Shown: positions 50,001 through 63,900 of the stretch, piece after piece
How the letters are laid out: every line of letters starts with the position of its first letter
Numbering within the stretch: the first letter of the stretch is position 1
NCBI GenBank assembly: GCA_024734555.1
Contig: JANPWX010000026.1
Location: forward strand, 5,955,486-6,019,485
Length of the DNA stretch: 64,000 bases
Direction of reading: 5' to 3'
Source of the DNA: Trochalopteron elliotii
Taxonomy: Eukaryota; Chordata; Aves; Passeriformes; Leiothrichidae
The notes under the pieces: generated by a model
Database searches by the model: none
What the model was told of the DNA's origin: nothing
Seen by the model: only the letters and a program-made list of their open reading frames with translations
Position numbers and translations under genes: made by a program

Positions 50001-53000
50001 ACACTGAATGTTACAGGACTGGAACCCATCAGTTCCCAAAGGCAATTTCTGAAAATGTGGCTCCCATCTCTTGCCTCATTTTCTGATGTCTTCTTCCCAG
50101 ACTGTGCAGGGCTGCAGGCTCTTGGTTTCAAGAGCATGCAGCTACTGATGTAAGATTGCAGCAAACTCTACATTGCAGGTTTCCCTTTCCAAATTGCCCT
50201 TGGCTGCTTTTCAAAGACTGTACACATTCTGACTGCTAAAGAAAACACCTGCTCCCTTTCTCCCCTCCACTGCAGCAACCCAGCCTGCGCAATTAGAGTG
50301 AGGACTGTGGTTTCCAGCATAGTTCCCTGCTCCAAGAGCCTCCTAGCTGCTCCACCATCTAGTGCTTTTTGGCCAAGTAAGAACCTAGCCATGCCTCCCA
50401 GACAGCACTACAGGTTTCCATGTTCTGTCCTTCAACACCTTTGCTTAAAAAGCACCACTGCTCCACAGGATGCAACTTCTATCTCTGGTTTGGCCTCAGG
50501 CACACAGACTCCTTGAGGCATTAGACACATTAACTCGTCCTCTGTTAGCAAGCACATCTGTATCTTTCTTCTCCTCCATGCCCAGAAGGCTCAAAAATAT
50601 CATATAGGTCACAGAAGGGGATTGAACACTGGCTTCTGACTTTTCAAACAGGAAACAGGCAGGGGGCTTATTGAAAAAAACACACACAGAGAAGGTCTTT
50701 AGGTGTAAAGGCGTCTGTGGCATTTGGGATGCCAGCAGGTGAACTGTCCCACTCTCATACCCCCCACCTCCAGGCCAGTTCCGTGTCTGAAGCCATACCC
50801 AGCATGGGACTTGCTGACATCAAAAGCAAAGAAAATTGCTTATCTGTTTAGGCTGGCTTAAAGTGAATACTCCTGGCAGGATTTAAGCCTAGAAAGTTTT
50901 AAGCATTGCATCTTTCCAGTGTGCTCCTGTGATGATACAACAGGCACATAGGCAACTGTGAATCAAACTGTTTGCTCCCTATGGACCCATTATGAGACAT
51001 GTCTCTGACCAAAACGTCATGGTAGGTGCTTTCTGTATACAGGGCAGATAAGATGAAAGACCTCAAGAGAGATGCACATCTCTGTCCAGAGCAACAGCAT
51101 ACCTTAATCATCCAGCTTGGTGAAAGTGCTGAGAAAAAAAAAACCAGTCATGCAATTGTCACTTGAAAAGCAAACTTCAATATTAGCAGTACACACAGAC
51201 TGCTCTCTGGAAACTGTTTAAATAGGTGGAGGTTTCAAAAACATGAAAACTTGAGCAAAACCATAAAAAAAGGAAGAATGGCTAACTCAATCCTATCATT
51301 GCCACTTATGAATTATTCACTATGCTCCAGCCCACGTGCACAAGGCGCACTTTTTAACATACTGTGAGACTGCATTACAGATGGCTCTCTGCCATCTGTG
51401 CTGGGAAGTCCCTTGGACATGTATTTTGCAGCAATGCCATTGGGAAAAGCCATGCTTGGATCAACTCCTGCGCCGGCAAAGGGAAAGAGGTCCTCTGTGA
51501 GGCTGCTGCAGCTCTAGGGTAGCCACAATGGAGGCCAACACAATTTCTATTTCTCATGGCTTGTGACATTGCTCACCCTTTCCAGACACATGTTTTCCAG
51601 CAGAAAAACACCAGCAAAATCCCACAGAAACAACAGAGGTTTGCAGACTGCAAGAGGATTACAGGAAAACTAGTCCTGTATTTGGAGCCTAAGGCCGCTG
51701 CGTCCTGCATGGATCAGCCCCATCCCAAGTACTGTCAGGTCTCCAAGGACTGGGGGAATGGAATAATGCTTGTTTCACCAATGGAAATTAGCCATCAGCC
51801 TCTTCTTGTGCACAAAAGTTTACTGTTCCCTCTCTGCATTTCCAAATCTGATTTCAAAAGTTTGGAGGAAAATTACATCAGTCTGAAAATGTTAGATGGA
51901 TTGCGAGCACCAATTCTTTTACTCGTTATTTAAATAGAGGAGAGAGGAAGGGGGACAAATTATTTTGGAGAGAACCACTTGGTTTATTTTTTCAGGAAGT
52001 AATCCCTTTGAGAGTCTAACCCAGAGGTAGTTTCTGCTGCCAAAAACTGGCCTGCCCAGAAGAGGTGGTGCACATGAGGACTCACTGCCTGCACATTCTT
52101 TGCAGTTCTGAAATGAGCATGATCTTCTTGGGATGGAGAAAAGCCAAACCAACAAAACAGACCCTGGCATTTCTCTGCACTGCTGGGTTACTGAATATGT
52201 GCCAGCAGGACTCCAGCAGCCAGACCTATCCCATGGCATGCAATTTTTCAATTTCCTGCAGCCAACAGATCTTGTAGCAGGATTTCTCCTACTGCTGCAG
52301 TTGGCCTTGTGTCACTGATTCAACTTCATTAACCAGCCTCTGTGAAAATATAATCACTATCAGAAAACCTGTGCAAGGGAAAAGATGAGACACCAGAGGT
52401 ACACCTCTTGAAGGTAATTCCAGGGGGAAGGTGGATGGTCTGAGACTCTCTGAAACCACATGTGCCCTGTCTACTCTTACTTGAGGAAGGACTGCTGAAA
52501 TTAGTCTTTATATCCAGAATCACTGGGCATGGACCACTCCATTACTTGTCCCAAAAGACATTTTTTGGAGGCACCTTAAAAATCCAGATAATCACTTTCC
52601 ATGCTTGGCAGTTAGTCTGATTTACAGAGTCCCTCTTTTCATCTGCTTTATTTCTGGCATGGACAAACTGATGATGGCCCAGAGGAGTGGTGAAAGAGCA
52701 CATTACTGGGAAGCCCATTTGAAGCTCCAGCTCCAGCAGACAGGCCTGACTCACCTCACAAATGCACGGTGGGACCAGCCAGGGAGACAACAAAACACAG
52801 TCACCACTGCTTTCTTTACACAGCAGTTTGATTGAACCTCCAGTTGAATCAACCACAAGAGCATACAGATGGAATTTCAACACCACACAGTGTATTAAAC
52901 ACTCATGGCTTGATCCACTAGTACCTCCTGTGATTGTGGCTCTACTAAGACAAATAGGGAGACTTAACCAGAAGCTACACTTTCCCACTTGTCCTTAGCA

Positions 53001-54743
53001 CTAGACACATTTGTCACAGGTTTCTCATTTCCTGTAAGAGATCTTCCAATACAAAGCTGCAAGTGATAATTGTGCAAGAGGGTTATTCTTGGCCTGATGC
53101 ACAGAGAAGCAGCTATGTGGATAAATTCTGCTGCAGCTATGGAGGGTTTGGGACATAAGTCACAATCCAGGACCTTTTCCTCACCGTGCACTGATCAGCG
53201 AGGTATCATCCCCTCATACACAGCTACATTTACTGAGATTTATGTGGATTTAACACCACACATCAGGGAAAATCCAGTGGCAGCAATGGATTGCAAACCC
53301 ACTAACAGGAAAATACACTTCTTCCAACAGCAGAATTACTGGCAGCAGCCTTCGCAGCAGGAAAACAGTAAACAGCATTAGGACTGTGACACCCACTGAT
53401 CTGCACTAAACAGGTGCCTTCAATGGGTGCCATACTGCTGTCCTCTAATATTCCCCCAGCAGAGTCCATTCCACATCTATCAGCAGCATTCCCAGCAAGC
53501 CTTTACTTCCTCTCCTCAAGAAATATATGAATGATCTGTCCAACACTTCAATAATCCAGTTTAATTACCAGGACAGCTATCTGCACTTCCTTGCTGCTGG
53601 CTGCCAAGCCTGTGCACATATACCTGGGGTAGCAGGAATGAGATGCAGCCCTGCTCCAGCTAGTATTTTTCTGTTCCAGAGTGAGGATCTGCCAATCTAC
53701 ATCCAGCTGTCACACTGAATTGCACACTGGGTTTCCTGGCTGAACCTTGTCTGGAGAAGGCAGGGGATGGCTCCAGTGATCTGGCAGCACAGTCCTCACA
53801 GTCTCAAACGCCACCTGTTAACAGTCCTGGAAGGGCTTCACAGTGGATAAATGCCACTGGGGAGCCCTGAATTAAATGGTAGGAAGTAAGCCAAATAGGA
53901 AAAGGAAGAGACCCTAAAACACAGAGCATGATGGACAAGAGAAGGACAGGTCAGTCTCTGGGGCTTTACAGAAGCTGTGGGATGTGCCTGGTGTGTTGAT
54001 GCACATGGAAGGAGATGTAACCATGTTCTTGCCTCCCATCATACCTCCAAGTGACAGGGGACAATGGCAACTCCATGCCTGTGTCCAAAGTGACAGGTCA
54101 TTTCAACTTCTGAGCAAAGGAAGGGCAGACAGATCAGAGCACCGGACAAAGGAATAAACCAGCCTACATGATCTCTGTCTGTACAGTGCAAAACCAAGAA
54201 TAACACAGTATGAGTGAAATCCTAGCCCTGCCTTGTTGGAGAAACAGTGACAATGTACCATACCTCATCAGGCAGAGACCAGCCACATTAGCATCACAGT
54301 GTAGAAGAGGGATTAAATTTCCTGAAGTCACTAAAAAAATTTTCTTAGGATAACTGTCTGTACAGTTAAGATGTTGTGGCCATTTTTAATCAAAATGGAC
54401 TCTTAGAAATTTCCCTTTTCCAATAGGAAAGATAGAGGTTTTTTTCCTGGTTTAATGGATGGATACATGCAAAGAAGTGGAGGTATCTCCAAATAGCTTA
54501 GTGTAAAAAGAAAAAGTCGCAAATCCTAAAAATGTGTCCTGCTGAAAGGAAACATACTGAAGACTGCAGTAATTATAACCTATGAGACAAGCACTGCCCA
54601 CCTCCCACCCCCCATATTTGAAGAGGCCATAGTCCAGCCCTCCATGCTGGAGATTTCCACCCGTTCCAAAGGGAGGTCTGCACTGGGTCTGATTGGCTTA
54701 GGCACCCACCCCAGACATTCCCCCAGGTTGAAGATCCACTTAC

Positions 54744-55079
54744 CTGCCTGGTTTGTGGTTACATTTACAGACACAAACTGCCGGGCTCCGGGGCTCTGGT
54801 CGGACACTCCATTCACTGCCTCAATTTCAAAGGTATAGTTTGTATGAGCAAGCAGATCCACCATCATGACAGAGGTGTTTGTCAGGCCGGTTTGCTGGGG
54901 GAGGTACCTGACATGACTGCCACACGCCTCACACAGACCCGAGGGTGAGCTGCACTTCTTGCATGCAATATAATAAGACACATCTTTCCTTCCACCAGAA
55001 TCAGCAGGGGGAATCCATTCCAGAAAGACACTAGTCTCGTTAACATTTGAGATGGCACTCCGAGGAGCAGAGGGGGGTC
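54744..55079 (-). CDS. EPHA5: EPHA5 exon: first fibronectin type III domain
   Basis: This 336-nt exon encodes the complete first FN3 domain. The acceptor ends in TTTACAAACCAG and the donor is GTAAGT. The leading GA joins the A of the previous exon to give Arg, so the protein reads ACTR then [16 protein letters not shown]. Typical FN3 residues are visible: the Trp of FLEWIPPAD, the Tyr pair in SYYIACKKC, and [15 protein letters not shown] near the end. Four N-glycosylation sequons can be read: NET, NTS, NYT and NVT. Two cysteines in [14 protein letters not shown] lie in the loop typical of Eph FN3-1. The exon ends TTNQA plus one G (phase 1). Without splicing, the frame would stay open about 54 codons into the intron. 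Confidence 0.96.
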
Positions 55080-58000
55080 CTGGTTTGTAAAGTGAGAAAA
55101 ACACATGGTAAAAACAGTATCATCAGTCATCCTGCTCGCTACTACTCTCTAGGCTGAAAAGAGCTCGTGTGTCAGAAAGTACACGGGGATCATCTGCAAC
55201 AACACCTGAAGAACTGGGAAAACAGGGATTTATTTTGAGCACTCTCACCTTGCTCAAGAGATTTGTGTTGGGATGCAGTCTCCTGCATGGGAGGACAGGA
55301 CACAGGGTGGCTCAAACCCAAGAGGAGGAGCACTGCAATCCTGGGGCATTGTCTCTAGTGCTCTCCCTTGCTATTCCTCTGAAGGGGTTAGCAAGTCTTT
55401 GCCCTGTCCAAGTCACTGTTGGCTTCACCAGGGGCGAGATTCCTCCTCCTCATCCTGCTGCCCCTGTATCACTACCCTTAGGTCCTAAAATAAAGACACA
55501 CACCAGGATTTTCACACCACCCAGGTACTCAACTAAGATGCCAAATCTTTCCTCTGTATGCACCCGCCTCTTCCCATCAGCCATTTGGCAGCAATGAAAC
55601 CAAAGCTTAGGTAAAATCCAAATGACACTAAAGCGAGATGTTCAATGTAGCCCAAAGCAGATGGTGATCTACACGGGCCGCTGGAAACATGACTGTATCC
55701 AGCCACTCCACGGCAGCCCTGCTGCTCCCGCCAGGCTGCAGCACGGCTGGTTACCCACGCCGCGCTTGCTTACTTTGCCAAGCCTCCCTGCTCAGGATGC
55801 CAGCAGGGCACTGGCAAGGCTATCCAAAAGAGGAACAGCTGCTGCTGAGGTACCAGAGCACCTGCAAAAAGTAGGCTGCTTCTCTTCACCCTGGTGGGAA
55901 AGGCCATGGCTGGGCAAGTAAAGCCCACCTGGAGGCACCTTCAAGACTTGCTTCCTCACAGAAGGTGCTGCAAGGTTTTTGTTTTTAACAGGCTTGTGTT
56001 GCAGATGAAGGGCAAGCTGCAGATACACTCTGAAGACAATGTGAAAGGACAAGCAGGAGTCTCATGCAAGATATCCTCATGTTAAGTACTCAGAGAATGC
56101 TAATGAATGATGAAGAAAGAGGAGATTTATCAAAGCAAGCCAGGATGGATTTTAGTCACAGCACCAACAGAAACTACACAGCAAAGGCTGGGATTTTTGC
56201 AAAGGAAGGCAACACAACACACTTCTCTTCAGTTTGAATGAAGTTGTCAAAATCCATGAGCAGTTCCTTGAAAAGAGTCCAACAAGTAGCTTCACTAGCT
56301 AGACATCCATACGAATCTAACAGGCTGACTTAGGCTGTCATCTTCTCGTTTTGTTGTGATAATTAAACTTGATTCATTATTTAAAACAGGCAGTGCTGCA
56401 AAAATGAAATCACCTTATAAACCAGAAACATTGTCCTCCATGTCCTTTTTCTATTCCCCTCTCTGAGTCTATAAAATTTGTAACTCTGGTTAACTGAAAC
56501 ACTGTCATCATTTTGACTCAAGCTGTTCTGATTCAATGAGAAACTCGCTGCCAGAGGAAATAAATAATCCTGATGTATGTTTTTGTTTTTCAGAGGAAAA
56601 GCAGTTGATGAAAAAAGCTAAGTTAGCTTAGGAAATGCCAGATCATCTTTGTTTTTTTCTGTGATCCCTTCAGATCCCTATGAACAGGGAGTAATCCACT
56701 CCCAAGCTGCACCCCAGGGATCCAGCACTATTTAGCTAATGACACCAACATACAGCCCAAGTCAGGACTATTTTCTGCAGTGTCATACTGGTACTGATAT
56801 AATGGAAACTATGGAATTCATCACTGGAGCTGTATGGGGTTATATGTATTGCACTTGAGGATTTTTTATACGTTTTTTACTGGTTAAATTGCCCTATTTT
56901 TCCTTCCACTGGATGAATGCCCTTTTGCTGATGCCAGTACTCTAGGAAAAAAATAAAGAACTCAGGCACAAGAAACACTTACTGGACAATGTGTCTTTAA
57001 CGAGGGATAAATTATTACTTTTGTAAAGTCACCAGAGGTTTTTACTTGCTTTTGTACAGAGAAGTCAGCTACTCTTCTTGATGGCTTAAAAACATCAGCT
57101 TCACTGGAAATGCTTTAAAACTGGTGGGTCTTTATAACCTATAAAATTAGTGTTCTCACAGGGCCTCAGAGAAAGGTCTTTAGTAGTCTACAGATATCTA
57201 ACAAGACCTACCTGAAAAATCCTGAAACTGGACCTGAATAAAACTTGGCTAAACCCCAGCTCCCCAGGGAGAACAAAAAGGTGCTTTACTTCAGAATAGG
57301 GGGGGGCCCTCGATCTGCTACGGTGGTCTGCTTTAATTTCCAAACTCCTGTTGTCAAGGGCACAGGTATTGGTCTACTGACTTCTAAAAAGATATATATA
57401 ATTTTTGAATTTGCTACTTTATACCCTAAGATTCATCCCATTTACACCACAGTTTTCTGACAAGGGGCAAATACTTTCTGAAAACAAAGATATTGGTATT
57501 TTTCCTGATGGACAGAAAACCTGCTGTTTACTGATGTACACATTTTAAAAATATAACCTAAGAGAGAAATTACTCTGAAGACAGAAAAATATGTATGTAA
57601 ACACTCAAAGTTACCTGTAAACTTTTTGCAAGTAGACTATTACAGTAAATACAATAAAGTCTTCAATTTTTCCCATGTGTCATAATACTACAGATATTTC
57701 CCCAACATACTCTGAACAACAATAAAGCTACTTTGTAGAGATATGAGGAGGAAAGAAAAGGGTGCAACTGTTTTGGTTTTAAAGAGAGGTTGTGCAAGGA
57801 ACTGAAGCTAGTTAAGCAGAAATAAAAAGCAATTACTTCCTGGAAGATACATAATAATATCAAGAGAATTCTCAAATGCCCATCAGGACCAAAATTTTTT
57901 CTTTTTTTGTCTGAGAGCATTAATTACTTCAGACTGCATCACAGCACTATTAGTTTCAAAATTACCAATCATTACTTATAAAACATACTTAAGAAACTGG

Positions 58001-60801
58001 AAAAATTGAACAAAAATGTATTCCTCCCTCGCCCTGTACTTAACTGAAGTGACAGTGATATAGCAGCTAGTTTTCTTTAGTGATGGTGGTGGTGGGGAGA
58101 CTCATGCAGCTTGGAACTGAAAAACACTTGCTTTAAATTAGGAAAATGTGATTTTACTGCTATACTGAGTGGCAAGGGGACTTTACAGGTGTAGACCTGA
58201 AAACAGACATTGATGTATTCTCTAAAATTAACTGCATTTCTTGCTGAAGGAATCCTATGAATATTATTAACTTCTGTGGCAATAAATAATAAAAACATTA
58301 AAAAAACCCTTGCAATATTTTCCTACGTGGGTCATGACTCACATCTCTCTCACTTGTGTTTTAGTTCATGATGAGCTGTTGCCTTCCAGATATAACTGGA
58401 CTGTTTTAAAGCACCAGTGTCTCTACCTACTCTTTACTGCCTCTGCCAAAATCTTCTACCCCTGTTGCTGAGCTGGCCCAGCACATGGGGCCCTTCTCAC
58501 CACCTTCAGCAAAAATACAGCAGTATTAGGACAAAATCCTAAGAAAAGATGCATGGGGAAAGTGAGGGTGACAGAAGCACATGGAGAAGGCTCAGATATT
58601 CCACCCTGCTTTTGGGGTGGTGTGCATGAATGCCAGCAGAGGTGCTGCAACATTCTCAGCTGTGGCTCTGGGGCTTGCAGTGGGAAACAGAAGCTGAGCT
58701 GCACCCTCATCAGTATTAAACTTCTCATCTGCCCCAGAAGGACTTGGTACCCTGCCAAGCCATATCCTAACACAGCTCAGGCACCATGTCTGGGCTTTAA
58801 ACCAGCTTACAGTAAGCTCTCAAAACAAAAGTAAAACCCACCCTGAAAGAAAACCACCCAAACAGTAAAAGCCAACAAACTTAGACAGTCACCCCAATAA
58901 ATAAGCACAACCCCCAAACAAATATAAAAAGAAAATCCCATGGCATTTGGAGTCGGAATTACAGCCGTCACCTAGAGGGTTTGAACGCCACTAGGAACCT
59001 GGGACAGACAGGCTCTTGAACTTCATTTCTTTTTAACAAGAGCTGTTCACCTAACTTGCTTGTGCCTCCTCTCTGAGCCCTGCTGATGCTGCTCAGGCCA
59101 TAGGGATGCAAAAACACCTTGCTCTGAGACGGCAGCTCCTCTCCTGTGCTAATGCATCAGCAGGACAGACTCGATGTGTACCCTTCCATTCTGAGAAGGG
59201 CAGAGAGCAACACCACTGATAGTGGGCAGGAGGCACAGTGGACGCCAGAGTCTGGCATAACTCTCTCTCAGTTGCTGGCTTTGGTTCTGTCTGCACAGAA
59301 AAGCCTACTTTATGGGTGTTCCTAGAGCTCAGTGTGTTTCCCAGTACCATGCTGGACCACATTTATCTGAGTTTTTTAAGTCAGGCCAAGGGGCAAAATG
59401 AACATCAAGAAATGCTGGTATCAAGTTTTTCATGCTATAACTCACCCTGGCTATGGCTCCAAAAGACTCTGGCATACCTGTTTAATAAACTGGGAAGTGC
59501 TTGCATGGCTCACCCCTCCAGACCTCTTTGATCTGACAGCACCAGTGACTCCAATGCTGCCTAAGGCTGCCTTCTCCTTCCCTGCAGCACAGCTTCCAAC
59601 AGTCATGCTCCTTTGCCCAGTGAAAATCAAAGGCAGAATTCAAGGGGCCTAATTCTGCTCCAAGTGCCCCCTGTGGGCAAGCAGAGAGCTGCCAAGGGCA
59701 ATTTTCTTTGAGAGAGTGTATGTCCAACAGGAACAGACTTTTTCTCTTTTTGGAGTGCAAACTTGGGAAGCTAGGAAGGACATCTGTATTCACTGTGAAA
59801 GGCACAAAAGCCGCTAGCATCCTTTCATGATGCAAAGTACTTCCCTACAGTATGGAAGTCACCACTGGACCGTGGTCCAGTGGCTCTGAGCATGTATGGA
59901 GTCATACACCTACTTTTTCCTCCATTGCATAAGTTTCTTGGAAGCCCCAACTGCTCCTGCACCAGTAGTTCAACTCCATTTCAGTAATTTTCAACCACTT
60001 CTACACCACAAAAATTACATTTGGAGCATGACAGTCCCAGCTCAGATCTGTGCTATACTCAGCAGAACTAGCTGGAGGCATGGAAATTGTGGGCTTAAGT
60101 ATCTGAAAAAAACTGAAGAAGGGATTTTCAAGGTACAGCTGACAGGACAGCTCATGGATGGCAGGAGAAGGGTAAAATTAGTGATTCTGATTACACCAAC
60201 TCCACCCTGCACTCCCAGTACTCCAATGTGCCTGTTATACTGCCCGCCCTCTACACCCAGGGGCTAAGTTCTACATTTTGGAGAAGCAGTTTCCATCACA
60301 GAGTTTTGAGAAGAGCGACCATCTCCAGGCAGATTGGAAAGACAGGGCTCTCTCCTGGCTGGTTGACTGAAAATGAACTATGAGATGACACCAGGCAGGA
60401 CCATGGAGATTCTATCCATGCCTGCTGCTGGCAAGGACCACCCATTGTTTATTCCACGTACGTGCCCCACACTGGTGTCCATGCACGCACTGACAGGGGT
60501 GTCTGATGCCACGCTGCTGGCTGAGTCTACCCAGGAGTGCAGGGGGACAGATGGAGCATTTGCTCCTTCCAAAAACCCTTCCTGGCTTGGATGCCAGCTT
60601 TCAGAGAAAAAAGCACTGAAAAGTCTCTTCTTGTGTAACCAGAAGGATGGTGGACAAAAACAGTGACATTACAAGTGCATTAAGGCTAGCTCAGACTCCA
60701 GTGCAGAGCCTGAAAAAGCACAGTAGTTAGTATCATAATGTCTAGTCACAGTACAGGAACAGCTTGAAAGGATTAAAAACAACCCTAAAGCACATGCTTA
60801 C
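55080..60801 (-). other. EPHA5: EPHA5 intron between EGF-like and FN3-1 exons
   Basis: A 5722-bp phase-1 intron with GTAAGC donor and CTTTACAAACCAG acceptor. It includes a more GC-rich stretch at 55600-55950 and a run of eight G near 57299-57306. No gene, RNA or mobile element recognised; the open frames at 55169-55597 and 59896-60267 (plus) look like chance. Confidence 0.8.
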
Positions 60802-60957
60802 TTGTACAGGCCATTGTAGGTGGGTCTGATTCCTTCCTAAAATAGTGTTCTTCACACAGGCAAGATGTGGATGCTTCATCAAGTGTGTAGCTGTGAGGGG
60901 GACATTTGCTGCAGGATGGACTGTGGGGTGAAGCTTTGAAGAACCCAGGTCTGCATA
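60802..60957 (-). CDS. EPHA5: EPHA5 exon: second half of cysteine-rich EGF-like region
   Basis: This 156-nt exon follows a clear acceptor (CTTCTTTTCACAG) and ends at the donor GTAAGC. It enters in phase 1, so its first two bases TA complete a codon begun in the previous exon, and it leaves in phase 1 with A. The 51 complete codons start CRPGFFKASPHSPSCSKC and end KESDPPTMACT. They contain six cysteines in the spacing of the last EGF-like unit of Eph receptors, and 156 nt is the usual length of this exon in the family. The region joins the ephrin-binding head to the FN3 stem and helps receptors cluster side by side. Compared with the human protein as I recall it, the loop before DPPTMAC differs (EEHYFRKES here, EKDYFRRES in human). 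Confidence 0.95.
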
Positions 60958-63900
60958 CTGTGAAAAGAAGAACCACAGGCTAAGCTCTTCCATCATAAAA
61001 TTAGTCTCTTCACATTTCCTTTTTAAAAAACCCCGTATCTTCAGCTATAAAACAGACAAATACTCATGAGCTATTTAGTTTGCATATTTTAAAACAGTCT
61101 ATGCCACTAACAGATAGTGCATACTTAAATATCTTCATGAAAAGAGAATGTGAATTTGTTGATTATTTCTTTCCCCTAGCATCTGCCATTGCTGGGTATT
61201 TATTTTCCTTGTTGAATGCATTAGAGGTAATATCATCCAGGCTCTGCTTTACAAAACATTACTGTGACTTTTTTTTCTTTTTTTCTGTTCAGTCTTAGGT
61301 AAACAGGTAAAACACGTTTCATGTTTTTTAAGATGTTCCACACCCAGAAATCGATGTCTCAGCAAACAAATAACAACACAGTGGTGGAGGGGATCTCAAG
61401 ATGGACATCTTTAAGACATTGTGATAAGGCTACTTCCCAAGGGTCCTTTCCCCTGCAAACCTGTGATGAATTTCAAAGTGCTCCATGTGACTCACTGTTC
61501 TGGCTATACTGTGAACCACGCATGCTCACCAGACATGGCATTTCTTCCAGCTCCAATACATATGCATGACAAGGCACAAGGACTTGATCTGAGAGCTACT
61601 TTTTTTCTTACAAATCCATGGCTATGGGTAGCTTGGCATTTTTTTTTGTAGGTAGTTTGAAATGAATACAGTAATATCTTGTTTCCATCCTCCTGAAACA
61701 AGTGTTTTTTCACCTATGCAAAGCTCTCTGCACTTCACCTGTGTGTGCAAACTCAGCCAGAAGCAGTGGCAGCCACAGGTTTGCAAGTGTGTTTAGGAAA
61801 AAACCCAGCTGGCTCTGTATCATACCCTCATATGCAGAATTACAAATGCGCTGTTAGCAAAAGGAGGAAATGTTGATTTTCTGTTTGTCTCAAAGAGCAG
61901 AGACAGGGAGACATGTTAAAACAGCTCTAAAATGCTGCTACCTTCCTTCCTTCTGAATTGCTTTAAAATATTTCTGCCCAGTATGATATTAATGATGCAC
62001 AGATCTGCTATCAGACTTGAAGAAGTTACCTGGAAATCCCAGAGCCTTTCCATCTGCATTCAAACTCTCCCAGTTGTAATTAGCTTGCAAAGAAAATGAG
62101 TTCACAGCAAAAGCACTATATTATCCCATCAGGAATGTCCCAGACAATCACAGCGTGTGCTAAAACTCAGCAAGTGATGACAGAATCCATCTTCACTGCA
62201 GGTAATGTATAGGTTTTTATTAGTGATCCCTTTCCTCTGATGGACCAACTAGGACAACTGCTTCTAAAGTTGGCTCTGCTTCCTGCAGTACCAGAGAGAC
62301 TCCCTTGACATCTTCCCTTTTACATCAGTAGTTTCTTCACCAAAGGTGAGACACTTGCACATCAATTCCCAACTCCCAGAGTTGAACAGTAAGTCTTTGG
62401 TGATGGAGATCACTCATGCATCAAATGTGTGATGCAAGAGCATCCAACAGACCTCCCCCAGGCCCCCCCTCCACAGCCTTGCCCGGGCTATGTACACTTC
62501 ACAGCAGGCACCACGCAGTCCTGAAGCAGGTCCCAGGCCCAGCACACGCTCCCAGGTCACCATCATGGACCTGCAGCCTCTCCACTCTGCTGTAGGGAGT
62601 GATCATCTCCATTCTGACCTCCCCAAACCAAGCACCCTCCCACACTATTCCACAGATTCCCTTTCTTCCCAAAAGACAGGCAGAGAACAACTGGTTGGAC
62701 TGGAGGGATTTACAGGTTTTAAAAACCCATTTCCCAAAATTGCTCCTCATCCAGGTAGTGTTCCATTCCTAGGCTGTGGTATCCATCTGCAGGGTGCAGT
62801 TGTGCTGCTTTGTGCCCAGACACCAGGACCAGCAAACAAATCTAGGGCTGAATCTGCTCTTAATGGCTTTTAGCAGACTTACCACAAGCTGCCCTCATGC
62901 TTTATAGCACATCCCTCAGTTTCCAGCACATACTTAAGTTCTTTTATTTACTTTACAATCCCCTTCAAATGCTGCCCTACCTGCAGCAAGGACTATTACA
63001 CAGTCTCTGGAGAATCTTCTGAGAGAGCAGACCACCAAATGCTTCCTCTCTAGCCCACAATTTGTCTTTCAAAGTCAAATCAAACACCCTTGCACACGCA
63101 GACAACAGAGATGGGGAAATGAAAGCATGAAAATGTGCAACGTGTAAGGACAGCAGTGCATACCTAGTGTGTACTCAATGTAATTAGCCCTCAAAAAAGG
63201 ACCTGAATTTATCTCATTATGTTCTATCGAGGCAGACAGAAAATCATTATAGCACGAGAGTTTACTGTGCTCCTATTTTGTGCAAAGCAGCAAATGCAAA
63301 ATGAGTCAGTTTTCCTTGACAGATTTTAAACGAGGTGCAGCTTGTTGATGATGGCACAATACGTAGCTCAGCTCAAAGGGAATGTGTGGTTTTCATAAAT
63401 AAATATGGAGCCAAGAGATGCACAAGGCAAATAACCCATGTTTTAATGAGAGATGTGAAATAGAACTGAACTAGACTAACTTTTGTATAAACTGCAGGCT
63501 CTCATGGGTCAGGCAAGTCCCATTTCTATTAAGAAAGTACTAGGAGGAATACTCAAGAGCATTACATTACACTGAAGATATCAGCATGAGTCCTCAAAAC
63601 AAACAGGCAGCAGAGCAGCATCCTGTTGGACCAAGGTGAAATATTTCTGTGTCAGTCAGAAAGGGAGAATTCAGGGATGGGTGATGGGTTATACAAAAAA
63701 GAGTATAGAAAACCAAAATAAATGGAAGAAGTGCCACAGTGAATGGTGTTGGCTGAATCCACACACCTGCAGCAGATGCTTTGGGGAGGGCAGGGGGATT
63801 TGCAGGGTTTCCCCAGCACAGTCTTCCAGGCTCTTGTGACTGATGGAAGCCACGCTTGCACCACCATGCTCAAGAACAGAAGCAGCTGTAACTGCATGGG

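Larger units (their letters stand above)
24662..54743 (-). other. EPHA5: EPHA5 30-kb intron between FN3-1 and FN3-2
   Basis: This phase-1 intron of 30082 bp makes up nearly half the window, with GTAAGT donor and CTTGCAG acceptor. It contains a truncated CR1 LINE (33797-34190), a CR1-like fragment with a 20-bp triplicate (46920-47040), an older CR1-like relic (about 38020-38175), three MIR-like SINE relics (35080-35235, 40020-40165, 44105-44240), short microsatellites, and AT-rich segments such as 27750-29000 and 30600-30900. The longest open frame is 186 codons (45258-45818 minus) and has no recognisable domain. I found no nested gene, retrogene or RNA gene. Confidence 0.82.

Noticed and set aside
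61267..61300. Plus-strand polypyrimidine tract, CAG and then GTAAAC, resembling a micro-exon.
   Set aside because: Opposite strand to the gene, only a few bases between the sites, no supporting reading frame.
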